From an uncultured Oscillospiraceae bacterium (GTDB lineage: Bacteria; Bacillota; Clostridia; Oscillospirales; Acutalibacteraceae), in NCBI GenBank assembly GCA_902492455.1, contig CABULH010000012.1, forward strand, positions 60,042-124,041: a DNA stretch of 64,000 bases, in the 5' to 3' direction. Below, in pieces: positions 1-8,902 of the stretch; the stretch's first letter is position 1; each line of letters begins with the position of its first letter. The translations under genes and the position numbers were made by a program. The notes under the pieces are model-generated. The model was not told the DNA's origin. It searched no databases and saw only the letters and a program-made list of their open reading frames with translations.

Positions 1-453
1 ATGTTTGACGGCAAAATCGCCCGCAGCCGGGGACTCATCACCAATTTGGGCAAATTTCTGGACCCGCTGGCGGACAAGATGCTCACCACCGCCGCTTTCC
101 TGGGCTTTATGGCCATCGGCAAGCTGGACGTGTGGGCGCTGATGCTGATTCTCACCCGGGAATTCATGGTCACCAGCGTGCGGCTGCTGGCCGCCAAGGA
201 CGGCACGGTGATCGCCGCAGGCTTTGCCGGCAAAGCAAAGACCGTGGCCCAGTTTGTCTCCATCCTCTATATGCTGGCGGCGCTGGAGGTCTCCAGCTGG
301 CAGCATTCTATTCTGTCCTCCCTGGCTCTGCCGGATGCCTTTTTCACCGCGCTGCTTGCCATTGGCTACGGCCTGATTTGGGTGTCGGTGACGCTGACGG
401 TGATCTCCGGCATTCAATATGTGTGGACCTACCGGAAGTATCTGACGGCCTGA
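1..453 (+). CDS. pgsA: CDP-diacylglycerol-glycerol-3-phosphate 3-phosphatidyltransferase, 3' part
   Basis: This integral membrane enzyme makes phosphatidylglycerophosphate, the first committed step of phosphatidylglycerol synthesis. The visible part opens inside the CDP-alcohol phosphatidyltransferase signature: D-G-x2-A-R, then G-x3-D-x3-D, seen as FDGKIAR followed by GKFLDPLADK. The first Asp of the usual DxxDG lies before the window, so the 5' end is cut off and the Met at base 1 is internal. Three or more hydrophobic segments follow. The gene ends before the cysteine T-box leader and is probably the last gene of its operon. The family assignment is firm. Confidence 0.93.
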   Translation: MFDGKIARSRGLITNLGKFLDPLADKMLTTAAFLGFMAIGKLDVWALMLILTREFMVTSVRLLAAKDGTVIAAGFAGKAKTVAQFVSILYMLAALEVSSWQHSILSSLALPDAFFTALLAIGYGLIWVSVTLTVISGIQYVWTYRKYLTA

Positions 454-474
454 CAAAGAGAAGCGAAAAAACAG

Positions 475-503
475 TGGATTTTCCCGCTGAAATCGTATAT
501 AAT
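475..503 (+). promoter_or_regulatory. Predicted promoter of the cysE-cysS T-box leader
   Basis: A perfect -10 box TATAAT (498-503) lies 17 bases after a weak -35 TGGATT (475-480). It sits just before the T-box RNA, where the transcript should begin near base 510. Confidence 0.6.
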
Positions 504-507
504 GGAA

Positions 508-815
508 AGACATGGAGATAGGGGGATCCGCCTGCTGGGCGGATGCTCCCGGATGCGCACGAAGGAGAAGTAGCCGTGCATCCGGCGCCCACAGAGAGAA
601 AGCGCCCGGGCTGAAAGCGCTTTCGGCGGCCGACCGGTGAAATGCACCTTTCACGCAGGAGCGATCCTGCGTCGCACATGCGGGGAAAGCGGGCGGCGCC
701 CGCCGAGTATCCGTATGCGGCCGCCGCCGTTACCGGCAACCTGAGTGACAAACAGGAGTGGAACCGCGGTTATCCGCCTCCGTCGCGCCCCCGGCGCGGC
801 GGAGGTTTTTTCATG
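508..815 (+). promoter_or_regulatory. T-box riboswitch, cysteine type
   Basis: The leader shows the conserved parts of a T-box RNA, which binds uncharged tRNA and lets transcription continue. An AGAGAGAAAG element opens Stem I at about 593-602. The T-box sequence GGAGTGGAACCGCGG (755-769) should form the antiterminator bulge that pairs with the tRNA acceptor end. A terminator follows directly. In the Stem I internal loop, TGC (643-645) in the context GAAATGCACC is the likely specifier codon, for cysteine. The downstream genes, serine acetyltransferase and cysteinyl-tRNA synthetase, agree with that. Confidence 0.9.
774..814 (+). terminator. T-box intrinsic terminator
   Basis: A G+C-rich inverted repeat, CCGCCTCCGTCGCGCC pairing with GCGCGGCGGAGG, is followed by six T residues. 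It overlaps the 3' side of the T-box antiterminator, as expected for the mutually exclusive structure. Confidence 0.85.
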
Positions 816-862
816 TCGCGGCAATCATTTGAAATATTCATCAGGAAAGGAGCGTAACCCGT

Positions 863-1531
863 ATGTTCGACCGCATCAAGGAGGACATCGCCACTGTGCG
901 GGAACGGGATCCTGCCGCCCGCTCGGCGGTGGAAATTTTCTTTTTATACAACGGACTCAAGGCGGTGCGTTCCCACCGCCGGGCCAACTGGTGTTACCGG
1001 CACAATCTGAAATTCCTGGCCCGTTGGATCTCCCAGCGGTGCGTACGGCGCACCAACATTGAAATTCATCCCGCCGCCAAAATCGGCCGCCGTTTCTTTA
1101 TCGACCACGGCACCGGCGTAGTAATCGGTGAAACCACCGAAATCGGGGACGATTGCATCCTCTATCAGGGGGTAACGCTGGGCGGAACGGGGAAGGATAA
1201 GGGCAAGCGCCATCCCACCCTGGGCAACAACGTGATGGTGGGGGCGGGAGCCAAGGTACTGGGCCCCATCAAAATCGGCAACAACGTCCGCATCGCGGCC
1301 GGCGCGGTGGTGCTGGATGAGATCCCCGACAACTGCACCGCCGTGGGCGTGCCCGCCCGAGTAGTACGGCGCAACGGCGCCAAAATCGTGGAGCTGGATC
1401 AGGTTCACATCCCCGATCCGGTGGCCCAGGAGCTCTGCCGCCTGGAATGCCGGATTGACGAGCTGGAACGGGAGCTGCGTACTCGGCAGGCCGCGGATGT
1501 ACAGGACCTGATAAGCAAAGAGGAACCGTAA
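863..1531 (+). CDS. cysE: Serine O-acetyltransferase
   Basis: The enzyme transfers acetyl from acetyl-CoA to L-serine, giving O-acetylserine for cysteine synthesis in the cytoplasm. At 222 residues it is the short CysE/EpsC form. A helical N-terminal part is followed by a left-handed beta-helix of hexapeptide repeats (about residues 60-195), including the family signature DHGTGVVIGET and the GGTGKDKGKRHP loop of the active site. An AGGAAAGGAG Shine-Dalgarno precedes ATG 863. It is first in a two-gene unit with cysS under the cysteine T-box, so synthesis and charging of cysteine respond together to uncharged tRNA-Cys. Confidence 0.95.
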   Translation: MFDRIKEDIATVRERDPAARSAVEIFFLYNGLKAVRSHRRANWCYRHNLKFLARWISQRCVRRTNIEIHPAAKIGRRFFIDHGTGVVIGETTEIGDDCILYQGVTLGGTGKDKGKRHPTLGNNVMVGAGAKVLGPIKIGNNVRIAAGAVVLDEIPDNCTAVGVPARVVRRNGAKIVELDQVHIPDPVAQELCRLECRIDELERELRTRQAADVQDLISKEEP

Positions 1532-1554
1532 TCAACAATTGGGAGGATACGCAT

Positions 1555-2943
1555 ATGAAGATCTATAACACCCTGACGAGACAGAAGGAAGAACTGGTGA
1601 CCCTGGAGCCGGGCGTGGTGCGCATCTATGCCTGCGGCCCCACGGTGTACAACTTCATTCACATCGGCAACGCCCGGCCGCTGTGCGTCTTCGACGTGCT
1701 GCGCCGGTATCTGGAGTGGCGGGGCTGGCAGGTACGCTTTGTGCAGAACTTCACCGACATCGATGACAAGATCATCCGCCGTGCCCTGGAAGAAAAGGTG
1801 GGCTACGAGGAAATCGCCGCCCGGTATATCCGGGAATTCTGGACCGACGCCAAGGGGCTGGGAGTCCGGGAGGCCACCGTGCATCCCAAGGCCACCGAAA
1901 ACATGGATGAGATCATCGCCATCATCTCCGGATTGGTAGAAAAGGGATATGCGTATGCCGCCCCCAACGGGGACGTTTATTTCCGCACCCGGAAGGACCC
2001 GGATTACGGCAAACTGTCCCACCAGCCGGTGGACGACCTGGAATCCGGCGCCCGAATCGACGTCAGTGAACAGAAGGAGGACCCGCTGGATTTCGCCCTG
2101 TGGAAGGCGGCCAAGCCCGGCGAGCCCTCCTGGCCCTCTCCCTGGAGCGAGGGCCGTCCCGGCTGGCACATCGAATGCTCCGCCATGGCCCGCCGGTATC
2201 TGGGGGAAACCATCGATATCCACTGCGGCGGCCAGGATCTGATCTTCCCACACCATGAAAACGAAATCGCCCAAAGCGAATGCTGCAACGGCGCGCCCTT
2301 CGCCCGCTACTGGATGCACAACGGCTACATCAATGTGGACAACAAAAAGATGTCCAAATCCCTGAACAACTTCTTCACTGTGCGGGACGTAGCGGATCAA
2401 TACGGTTATGAGCCCATCCGTTTCTTCTTGATCTCCTCCCAATACCGCAGCCCCATCAACTACAACGCGGAGATTATCGAACAGGGGAAGGCGGCGCTGG
2501 ACCGGCTGTATAACTGCCGGGAGGGTCTGGCCTTCGCCCTGAAAAATGCTGCCGGCGAAACGGACGCCGCCTTTATCCAAAAGCTGGAAGACCGGCGGGA
2601 GCAGTTTATCAAAGCCATGGACGACGACCTCAACACCGCCGACGCCATCGCCGCCTTATTTGAACTGGCGAAGGATATCAATGTCAAGGTGGCTTCCGGC
2701 ATTTCTGCGGCGGACGGCGAGGCTGCCCGCACCCTCTTCGATGAGCTTGCCGGCGTGCTGGGACTGCTGTATGCCCGGAAGGAAGAGGACGGTGACGCCG
2801 AGGTGGAAGCCTTAATCGCCGCCCGTGCGGAAGCCAGGGCGCAGAAAAACTGGGCGGAGGCTGACCGCATCCGGGATCAGATCAAGGAATTGGGCATCGT
2901 GCTGGAGGATACCCCCCAGGGCGTGAAATGGCACCGGGCTTAA
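1555..2943 (+). CDS. cysS: Cysteinyl-tRNA synthetase
   Basis: This class I aminoacyl-tRNA synthetase charges tRNA-Cys. The HIGH-type motif is HIGN (residues 36-39), the zinc ligand Cys is in ACGPT (residue 27), and KMSKS is at residues 265-269. WHIECSAM and the HHENE motif add further zinc-site residues. The length of 462 residues is normal, and a DALR-type anticodon-binding helix bundle forms the end. It lies 23 bases after cysE with its own GGGAGG ribosome site and is controlled by the upstream T-box. Confidence 0.97.
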   Translation: MKIYNTLTRQKEELVTLEPGVVRIYACGPTVYNFIHIGNARPLCVFDVLRRYLEWRGWQVRFVQNFTDIDDKIIRRALEEKVGYEEIAARYIREFWTDAKGLGVREATVHPKATENMDEIIAIISGLVEKGYAYAAPNGDVYFRTRKDPDYGKLSHQPVDDLESGARIDVSEQKEDPLDFALWKAAKPGEPSWPSPWSEGRPGWHIECSAMARRYLGETIDIHCGGQDLIFPHHENEIAQSECCNGAPFARYWMHNGYINVDNKKMSKSLNNFFTVRDVADQYGYEPIRFFLISSQYRSPINYNAEIIEQGKAALDRLYNCREGLAFALKNAAGETDAAFIQKLEDRREQFIKAMDDDLNTADAIAALFELAKDINVKVASGISAADGEAARTLFDELAGVLGLLYARKEEDGDAEVEALIAARAEARAQKNWAEADRIRDQIKELGIVLEDTPQGVKWHRA

Positions 2944-2964
2944 CCGGGAAAGGAGAGGGATAGG

Positions 2965-3903
2965 ATGGCAATGCACAGAGGAATCGTGACCGTGACCCTG
3001 AACCCTTCCATCGACGTGACCCTTTGGCTGGACGGACTGGATCCCGACCGGGCCAACCGGGTGGAGGCGGAAGCCAGAGAAGCCGGCGGCAAGGGGATCA
3101 ACGTCTCCCGGGTGGTGCGCAGCTTCGGGCTGGACAGCCTCTGTCTGGCGGTGGCGGGGGCGGACAACAGCCGGGAATTCGCCCGGTTTTTAGAGGACGC
3201 CGGACTGCGGTATGAGATGCTGCATGTGGAAGGGGCGGTGCGGGAGAACCTGACCCTGCGCACCGGCGACCAGACTGTCAAGCTCAACCGCCGCGGTCCT
3301 TCTATGACCACCATGATGATCGGCGCGCTGATGGCCCTGATCCGCAGCCATATCCATCCCGGAGACATTGTGGTCTTTGCCGGCAGTCTGCCGGAACACG
3401 TGGATGTCCAGGATTACGCCGAGCTGATTCTGGCGGTGAAAAACGCCGGCGCCCTGGTGGCTGTGGACAGCGACGCGCTGAAGCTGGAGGATTATAAGAT
3501 GATCCGCCCCTGGCTGATAAAGCCCAACATCCATGAAGCCCGGCACATTCTGGAGATAAAGGACGACTCCCCGTTGGCGGTGGCGGAGGCTGCCCGGAAG
3601 CTGCGGGAAATCGGCGTGGAGAACGCCATGATTTCCATGGGGGGGAACGGCCTGCTCTGCGCCTCTGAGGAGGGGGTGGCCCACGCCGCAACGCCTCCGG
3701 TGGAGGTCAAATCCACCGTGGGAGCCGGAGACAGCGCCTTGGCGGGCTTTATCGTGGGTTTTGTCAAGGGCTGGAACCTCCAGGAATGCGTGCGGATGGC
3801 GGCCGCCTGCGGCACCGCCTCCGCTATGCAAGACGGCACCGCGGTGGCCTCCAAGGACATCGCCGCATCCCTCTTGGACGGCGTACAGGTGAAGCTGCTG
3901 TGA
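2965..3903 (+). CDS. PfkB-family hexose-phosphate kinase (1-phosphofructokinase / tagatose-6-phosphate kinase type)
   Basis: This cytoplasmic ATP-dependent sugar-phosphate kinase has 312 residues. Both PfkB signatures are visible: GGKGINVSRV near residue 40 and GAGDSALAGF (residues 253-262), where the Asp is the catalytic base. The opening VTLNPSIDVTLWLDGL is typical of the FruK/LacC branch, which acts on fructose 1-phosphate or tagatose 6-phosphate. No PTS or transcription factor gene sits beside it to fix the substrate. The start at ATG 2965 has a good AGGAGAGGG site. It follows cysS by 21 bases and may be read through from it. Confidence 0.85.
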   Translation: MAMHRGIVTVTLNPSIDVTLWLDGLDPDRANRVEAEAREAGGKGINVSRVVRSFGLDSLCLAVAGADNSREFARFLEDAGLRYEMLHVEGAVRENLTLRTGDQTVKLNRRGPSMTTMMIGALMALIRSHIHPGDIVVFAGSLPEHVDVQDYAELILAVKNAGALVAVDSDALKLEDYKMIRPWLIKPNIHEARHILEIKDDSPLAVAEAARKLREIGVENAMISMGGNGLLCASEEGVAHAATPPVEVKSTVGAGDSALAGFIVGFVKGWNLQECVRMAAACGTASAMQDGTAVASKDIAASLLDGVQVKLL

Positions 3904-3957
3904 GAAAGGCTAATTCTTACATAGACATGGATACGCAACAAAAAGGAGGTGAACGGT

Positions 3958-6900
3958 ATGCTGCTGAAATCCCTGGAAATCCACGGTTTTAAATCCTTCC
4001 CGGATAAGACGGTGCTCTCTTTCGGCCAGGGCTTCACGGCGGTGGTGGGCCCCAACGGCAGCGGAAAATCCAATATCAGCGACGCCATCCGCTGGGTGCT
4101 GGGAGAACAATCCACCAAGAGCCTCCGCGGTTCAAAAATGGAGGACGTTATCTTCAGCGGTACCGCCCACCGCAAGGGGGTGGGCTTTGCCGAGGTGTCG
4201 CTGGTTATCGACAACACCGCCCGGCGGCTGGATTTTGACGCCGACGACGTCAAGGTCACCCGCCGGTATTACCGGTCGGGAGACAGCGAATATCTGCTGA
4301 ACAACGCCACTGTCCGGCTCAAGGATGTGCAGATGCTGTTCATGGACACCGGATTGGGCCGGGACGGCTACTCCATCATCGGCCAAGGCCAGATCGGGGA
4401 TATTGTAGCCTCCAAGTCGGAGGAACGCCGGGAAATCTTTGAGGAGGCGGCGGGAATTTCCAAATACCGCTTCCGGAAAAACGAAGCGGAACGCCGTTTG
4501 AAAGCCACCGAGGAAAATCTGCTGCGGCTGCGGGATATTCTGCAGGAACTGGAGGAACGGGTGGGCCCCCTCCAGCAGCAGGCGGAAAAGGCCAAGAAGT
4601 TTCTGGCATACGCCGGTGAGAAAAAGGGCTTGGAAATCGGGCTTTGGCTGCACACCCTAGAACGTTCCCGGGATGTGCTGCGGGATCTGGATTCCAAGCT
4701 GGAGCTGGCCCGCACCCAATATGACGGAGCGGGAGAGGCTATCGACGCCATGGAAGCGGAGATGGAGGCGCTGGCCCGTACCGCTCAGCAGCTGACGGTG
4801 GAGATGGACGAGGTCCGCCGGGGAGGCCGGGAGCTGGAGGAAGAGGCCGCCCGCTGCGACGCGCAGGCGGCGATTCTGCAAAACGACATCGGCCACAATG
4901 AGGAAACCATCGGCCGTCTGCGGGAGGATATCGCCCGTTCTCAGGAAGGCGGAGAAACCATCGATGGGGACATCCGGCGCAAACAGGAGGAGATTGGAGA
5001 AAAGCAGGCGGCTATCCGGGAGGCGGAGGTCCAGCGAATTGCTTTAAGCGACGAGATGGACGGCCTGGCGCGAAGCAGTGACGAGTTCTCCGGCAAGATC
5101 GACGCCCTCTCCCGTCAAGCTGCGGCGCTGGCGCTGCGGCTGTCGGATATCCGGGTGAAATCCGTCACCGGGGAATCCTCCCTGTCGGAAATCGCCCTTC
5201 GGCTCGCCCAGCTCACCGAGGGCATCGGCCGCCGAAGCGGGGAAAATGACCGGATCCGTGGGGAGCTGGCGGAAACCGAAAAGGCGCTGAACACCTGCCG
5301 CGAGCGGGTGGAGGAGCTGCAGAACATGGCCGGGGGCTATGAGCTGCGGTATAAATCCCGTTCCGCCAAGCTGGATACGGCCAAAGCGGAAGCGGACAAG
5401 CTGGGCCTGGACGCGGAGGAAAAAATCCGGCGCATCCGGCTGCTGGAAGAGCTGGAAAGAAGCATGGAAGGCTTCTCCGGCGCGGTCAAGGCGGTGATCC
5501 GCCAGGGAGAACGAGGCGCCCTGCGGGGCATCCACGGTCCTGTTTCCCGCCTGATTCAATCGGGGGCGGATTATGCCCTGGCGATTGAAACCGCCCTGGG
5601 CGCCGCCGCCCAGAACGTGGTGGTGGATCGGGAAGAGGATGCCAAACGGGGCATCGCCTATCTGAAGGAAACCAAGGGCGGGCGGGCTACCTTCCTGCCC
5701 ATCACCGCCGTGAAGGGATCCCAGCTGAACGAAAAGGGGCTGGAAAACGAACCCGGCTTTGTGGGAGTAGCCGCCGATCTGGTGGAATGCGGCGCCGCCT
5801 ACCGGGAAATCGCCCGCAGCCTGCTGGGCCGCACGGCGGTGGCGGAAGATCTGGATTATGCGGTAGCCATCGCCAAAAAATACAACTACCGCTTCCGGGT
5901 GGTAACCCTGGACGGCCAGGTGGTCAACGCCGGCGGTTCCATGACTGGAGGTTCCCATGTCAAAGGGGCGGGGCTGCTCTCCCGCCGGGCGGAAATCGAC
6001 CGGCTGCGGATCGAACAGGAAACCCTGGCGGCCAAGGCTGAGGCGGCCAGACAACAGCTGCGTCAGGTTCAGCAGGAGGCGGCCGCCGCCCAGGCGGCAC
6101 TCTCCGGCGTGCAGGGAGAGCTGGCCACCGCCCAGGAGGACCGGGTGCGGTTTGAGGGAGAGGTGCGCCGCCTCACAGAGCAGCTGGATAACGGCAGCCG
6201 GGAGCTGGAAGCTTACCAGAAGGAAACTGCCGCCCTCAACGCCCGAGCGGAGGACTGCCGGAAAGCGGCGGCTCAGGCGGAGGAGGAAGCCGCCGCGGTG
6301 ACGACAGAGCAGCGGGATGTGGACGCCCGGCTGGAGGAACTCAGCGGAGGACGGCAGGAACTGGCGCAGCGTCGGGATGCTCTCACCGCCCGGATATCGG
6401 AAATCAAGCTTTCCGTGCTGGCGCTGGAAAAGGAAATTGAGGCGGCGACAGCCGCCATTGCCGATTTGGAGAAGCGCAAGGAGGACGCCGCCGGTCATCG
6501 GGCGGAACTGGAAGAGCAGATCGCCCAACGGGAAACCGCCAGCGCCGACCTTCGGCAACAGATCGAGACTCAGAACCAACAGGCAGCTTCCCTGCGGGAG
6601 CAGGCCGCCCGGGTGACCGGGGATATCGAGGCGCTGCTGGCCCGCCGGGCGGCGGGAGAAGAGCAGCAGACCAAGCTGCGGCAGCAGGTGCGGCAGAAAA
6701 CCGAAGAGCGGGAACTGGCGGGCCGGGAGGCGGCGCGGATCGAGGAAAAGCGCGCTTCCGCCCAAAAGGAGGCGGACGATGTGGTCCGCCGGCTGTATGA
6801 GGAATACGAGCTGACCCGCAGCGAGGCGGAAAGCCAGGCCGCTCCCATTGAGGATCCGGCCCAAGCAGGCCGCCGGCTGGGGGAACTGAAAAACAAAATC

Positions 6901-7539
6901 CGGGCGCTGGGCAGCGTCAATGTGGACGCCATCGAAGAATACAAGGAAGTCAGCGAGCGGTACGAATTCCTGTCCACCCAGGTGAAGGACGTAGAGGTTT
7001 CTAAAGACGAGCTGCTCCGCCTCATCGGCGATCTCACCGTACAGATGCGGGAAATTTTCCTGGAGCGGTTCAAACAGATCAATTATCATTACGGCATCGT
7101 CTTTACCGAATTGTTCGGCGGCGGCAAGGGCGAATTGCGGCTCTCCGATCCCGACGACATTCTCCATTCGGGCATTGAGATGCATGTACAGCCCCCGGGT
7201 AAGGTAATCCTCAACCTGGATGTGCTGTCCGGCGGCGAAAAGGCCATGGCCGCCATCGCCCTGCTCTTCGCCATCCTGAAGGTCACCCCCTCCCCCTTCT
7301 GCGTGCTGGATGAAATCGAGGCCGCCCTGGATGATGTCAACGTGGACCGGTACGCCGCTTATCTGCGGCGGATGTGCGACAATACCCAGTTCATCGTTAT
7401 CACCCACCGGCGGGGCACCATGGAAGAGGCCGACGTGCTCTACGGCGTCACCATGCAGGAGCAGGGGGTTTCCAAGCTGCTGGAGCTGCGCGCCAGCGAG
7501 GTGGAAGCCAAGCTGGGAATGAATATGAGCCAGGCGTAA
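3958..7539 (+). CDS. smc: Chromosome segregation protein SMC
   Basis: This condensin ATPase organises and separates the chromosome with ScpA/ScpB. It has 1193 residues. The Walker A GPNGSGKS begins at residue 31. Two long coiled-coil arms surround a hinge (about residues 500-670). The ABC signature LSGGEKAMA is near residue 1090, followed by Walker B FCVLDEIEAALDD. ATG 3958 is the start because AAGGAGGTG (3943-3951) ends six bases before it; an upstream in-frame GTG at 3949 lies inside that ribosome site. smc followed by ftsY is a common Clostridia arrangement, but here three small membrane-protein genes separate them. Confidence 0.96.
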   Translation: MLLKSLEIHGFKSFPDKTVLSFGQGFTAVVGPNGSGKSNISDAIRWVLGEQSTKSLRGSKMEDVIFSGTAHRKGVGFAEVSLVIDNTARRLDFDADDVKVTRRYYRSGDSEYLLNNATVRLKDVQMLFMDTGLGRDGYSIIGQGQIGDIVASKSEERREIFEEAAGISKYRFRKNEAERRLKATEENLLRLRDILQELEERVGPLQQQAEKAKKFLAYAGEKKGLEIGLWLHTLERSRDVLRDLDSKLELARTQYDGAGEAIDAMEAEMEALARTAQQLTVEMDEVRRGGRELEEEAARCDAQAAILQNDIGHNEETIGRLREDIARSQEGGETIDGDIRRKQEEIGEKQAAIREAEVQRIALSDEMDGLARSSDEFSGKIDALSRQAAALALRLSDIRVKSVTGESSLSEIALRLAQLTEGIGRRSGENDRIRGELAETEKALNTCRERVEELQNMAGGYELRYKSRSAKLDTAKAEADKLGLDAEEKIRRIRLLEELERSMEGFSGAVKAVIRQGERGALRGIHGPVSRLIQSGADYALAIETALGAAAQNVVVDREEDAKRGIAYLKETKGGRATFLPITAVKGSQLNEKGLENEPGFVGVAADLVECGAAYREIARSLLGRTAVAEDLDYAVAIAKKYNYRFRVVTLDGQVVNAGGSMTGGSHVKGAGLLSRRAEIDRLRIEQETLAAKAEAARQQLRQVQQEAAAAQAALSGVQGELATAQEDRVRFEGEVRRLTEQLDNGSRELEAYQKETAALNARAEDCRKAAAQAEEEAAAVTTEQRDVDARLEELSGGRQELAQRRDALTARISEIKLSVLALEKEIEAATAAIADLEKRKEDAAGHRAELEEQIAQRETASADLRQQIETQNQQAASLREQAARVTGDIEALLARRAAGEEQQTKLRQQVRQKTEERELAGREAARIEEKRASAQKEADDVVRRLYEEYELTRSEAESQAAPIEDPAQAGRRLGELKNKIRALGSVNVDAIEEYKEVSERYEFLSTQVKDVEVSKDELLRLIGDLTVQMREIFLERFKQINYHYGIVFTELFGGGKGELRLSDPDDILHSGIEMHVQPPGKVILNLDVLSGGEKAMAAIALLFAILKVTPSPFCVLDEIEAALDDVNVDRYAAYLRRMCDNTQFIVITHRRGTMEEADVLYGVTMQEQGVSKLLELRASEVEAKLGMNMSQA

Positions 7540-7565
7540 GGATGAACTCAGAAAGGATGAAAGCC

Positions 7566-7772
7566 ATGCGGTTTCTGCAATTGGGACGGCACGCCCGCAA
7601 TACCGATTATTCCGTGGGGATCATCGGCGGCGCGGACGGCCCCACATCGATTTTTATCAGCGACGGCGCCTGGCTCTGGCTGCGTCGCCTGCTGGAAAAA
7701 ACGGCGGTTCTGACTGCGGCGGTGGCGGCCCTCGGCGGGGTTATTCTGCTGATTCGCAAGAGGATGAAATAA
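7566..7772 (+). CDS. Small membrane protein with GIIGGADGPT motif
   Basis: This is a 68-residue protein. A basic N-terminal region leads to YSVGIIGGADGPTSIFIS, then a C-terminal hydrophobic segment (about residues 40-62) and a basic end (RKRMK). The GIIGGADGPT motif is known from the beta subunit of sodium-translocating decarboxylases (OadB/GcdB/MmdB), where it helps form the ion-translocation site. Here it stands alone, without the rest of that large protein. ATG 7566 has AAAGGA eight bases before it; in-frame ATGs at 7542 and 7557 have worse spacing. It begins 26 bases after smc. Function is unknown. Confidence 0.7.
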   Translation: MRFLQLGRHARNTDYSVGIIGGADGPTSIFISDGAWLWLRRLLEKTAVLTAAVAALGGVILLIRKRMK

Positions 7773-7811
7773 AACGGCGGTTTGGGGATGAATAAAAAGG
7801 AGGGGCGGTTG

Positions 7812-8363
7812 ATGGAGCCTTTATTTGAGAGCAGAGGCATCCGGCGGGCGGATACCTATCTGGCGGCTTCCCGTATGGCCTATCATCACAGCACAGCGTT
7901 CATTTCCGAAGTGATTTTGTATTCCATGATCGGTCTGCTATTTATCTTTTGGGGAGCAATCAGCTGGATAAACGGAACTTTTCCTGCGCCGGTGAAACGC
8001 GTCGTCCTTTTCACGGCACTTCTTATGATGGGGCTGCTTGCCTTTTATACCCTTAGCATACAGCCGAAAAGGCAATGGAAACAGATGCTGAAAACCTCTA
8101 AAATCCTTGTAGGTGCCGCTTATTCCTTTTCTCTTTTTCCGGAAGGGGTAGTTTCCCGCACCGACTTTGAAGAAATATTTATACCCTATGGGGAGCTGAA
8201 AAAGATATTGGAGAGCAACCGCTTGGTGGTTTTTCAAGCAGAACAGCTTTCTCTGGTTTTGGATAAATCAGAGATAACACTGGGATATCCTGAACAGCTT
8301 TCGACTTTTCTCCGCTCCCTCCCCTGCCCATATAATTGGAAGGGAGGACGATACGGTGGATGA
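7812..8363 (+). CDS. YcxB-like small membrane protein
   Basis: The protein has 183 residues and two hydrophobic helices (about residues 32-52 and 62-82). A C-terminal soluble part resembles YcxB-type proteins: a beta-rich tail with FSLFPEGVVSRT and IPYGELKKILESNRLVVFQ. ATG 7812 is preferred because AGGAGGGG lies seven to eight bases before it; an ATG at 7788 has no good site. It overlaps the next gene by eight bases, and both share the same layout, so the pair probably arose by duplication. The A+T content is higher than smc or ftsY, suggesting later arrival. No function can be assigned. Confidence 0.65.
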   Translation: MEPLFESRGIRRADTYLAASRMAYHHSTAFISEVILYSMIGLLFIFWGAISWINGTFPAPVKRVVLFTALLMMGLLAFYTLSIQPKRQWKQMLKTSKILVGAAYSFSLFPEGVVSRTDFEEIFIPYGELKKILESNRLVVFQAEQLSLVLDKSEITLGYPEQLSTFLRSLPCPYNWKGGRYGG

Positions 8364-8889
8364 GCCGATTGTGAAAGTATGCTATACTCTTTGCTTGGAG
8401 CAGTACCGGCGGCGCATGAAAGCGATTTCCCGTATCTCCTGGCGACAAACGGCAACGGCCTTTCTGCTGGTAGTTCTGCATATAGCCGTCGTAATAATCA
8501 TATATGGTTGCTTCTCCTCACAATCGGTTCTGGAAATGGGAATATCAGGTCTTCTGGTGCTGCTTGTGTTAGGGATAACATGGCGGGTGAAAAACAAAAA
8601 TCAGGTGAAACAGCTTTTTTCTGTGGAACCACCGATCAAGCAGCGGGAGATTTCCATAGAGTTTTATCCGGATGGATTTCGCGCTTTTCATTCCTGCGGT
8701 GAAATTCATATGCCCTATCGGTATCTTTATCGTATTGTGGAAACCAAAGATCTGTTTCTTCTTTATATTCAATGCAATAGAATTATTTATCTGGAGAAAG
8801 ATACCATCATTCAGCGTGACACGGAGGCATTAGCCCAGCTGCTGCAGCGGCAGGGAATTCCCTACCGGATGCTGTGCAAAAGAAAGTAG
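8356..8889 (+). CDS. YcxB-like small membrane protein, second copy
   Basis: The 177-residue protein has two predicted transmembrane helices near residues 33-52 and 58-74. A soluble tail with IEFYPDGFRAFHSCGEIHMPYRYLYRIVETKDLFLLYIQ matches the beta-rich YcxB-type pattern of the gene before it. The start is GTG 8356, with GGGAGG eight bases upstream and an eight-base overlap with the preceding gene, so the two are translationally coupled. It ends 13 bases before ftsY. Role unknown; the pair may form a membrane complex. Confidence 0.65.
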   Translation: MDEPIVKVCYTLCLEQYRRRMKAISRISWRQTATAFLLVVLHIAVVIIIYGCFSSQSVLEMGISGLLVLLVLGITWRVKNKNQVKQLFSVEPPIKQREISIEFYPDGFRAFHSCGEIHMPYRYLYRIVETKDLFLLYIQCNRIIYLEKDTIIQRDTEALAQLLQRQGIPYRMLCKRK

Positions 8890-8902
8890 AGGATAAAAGA
8901 CT

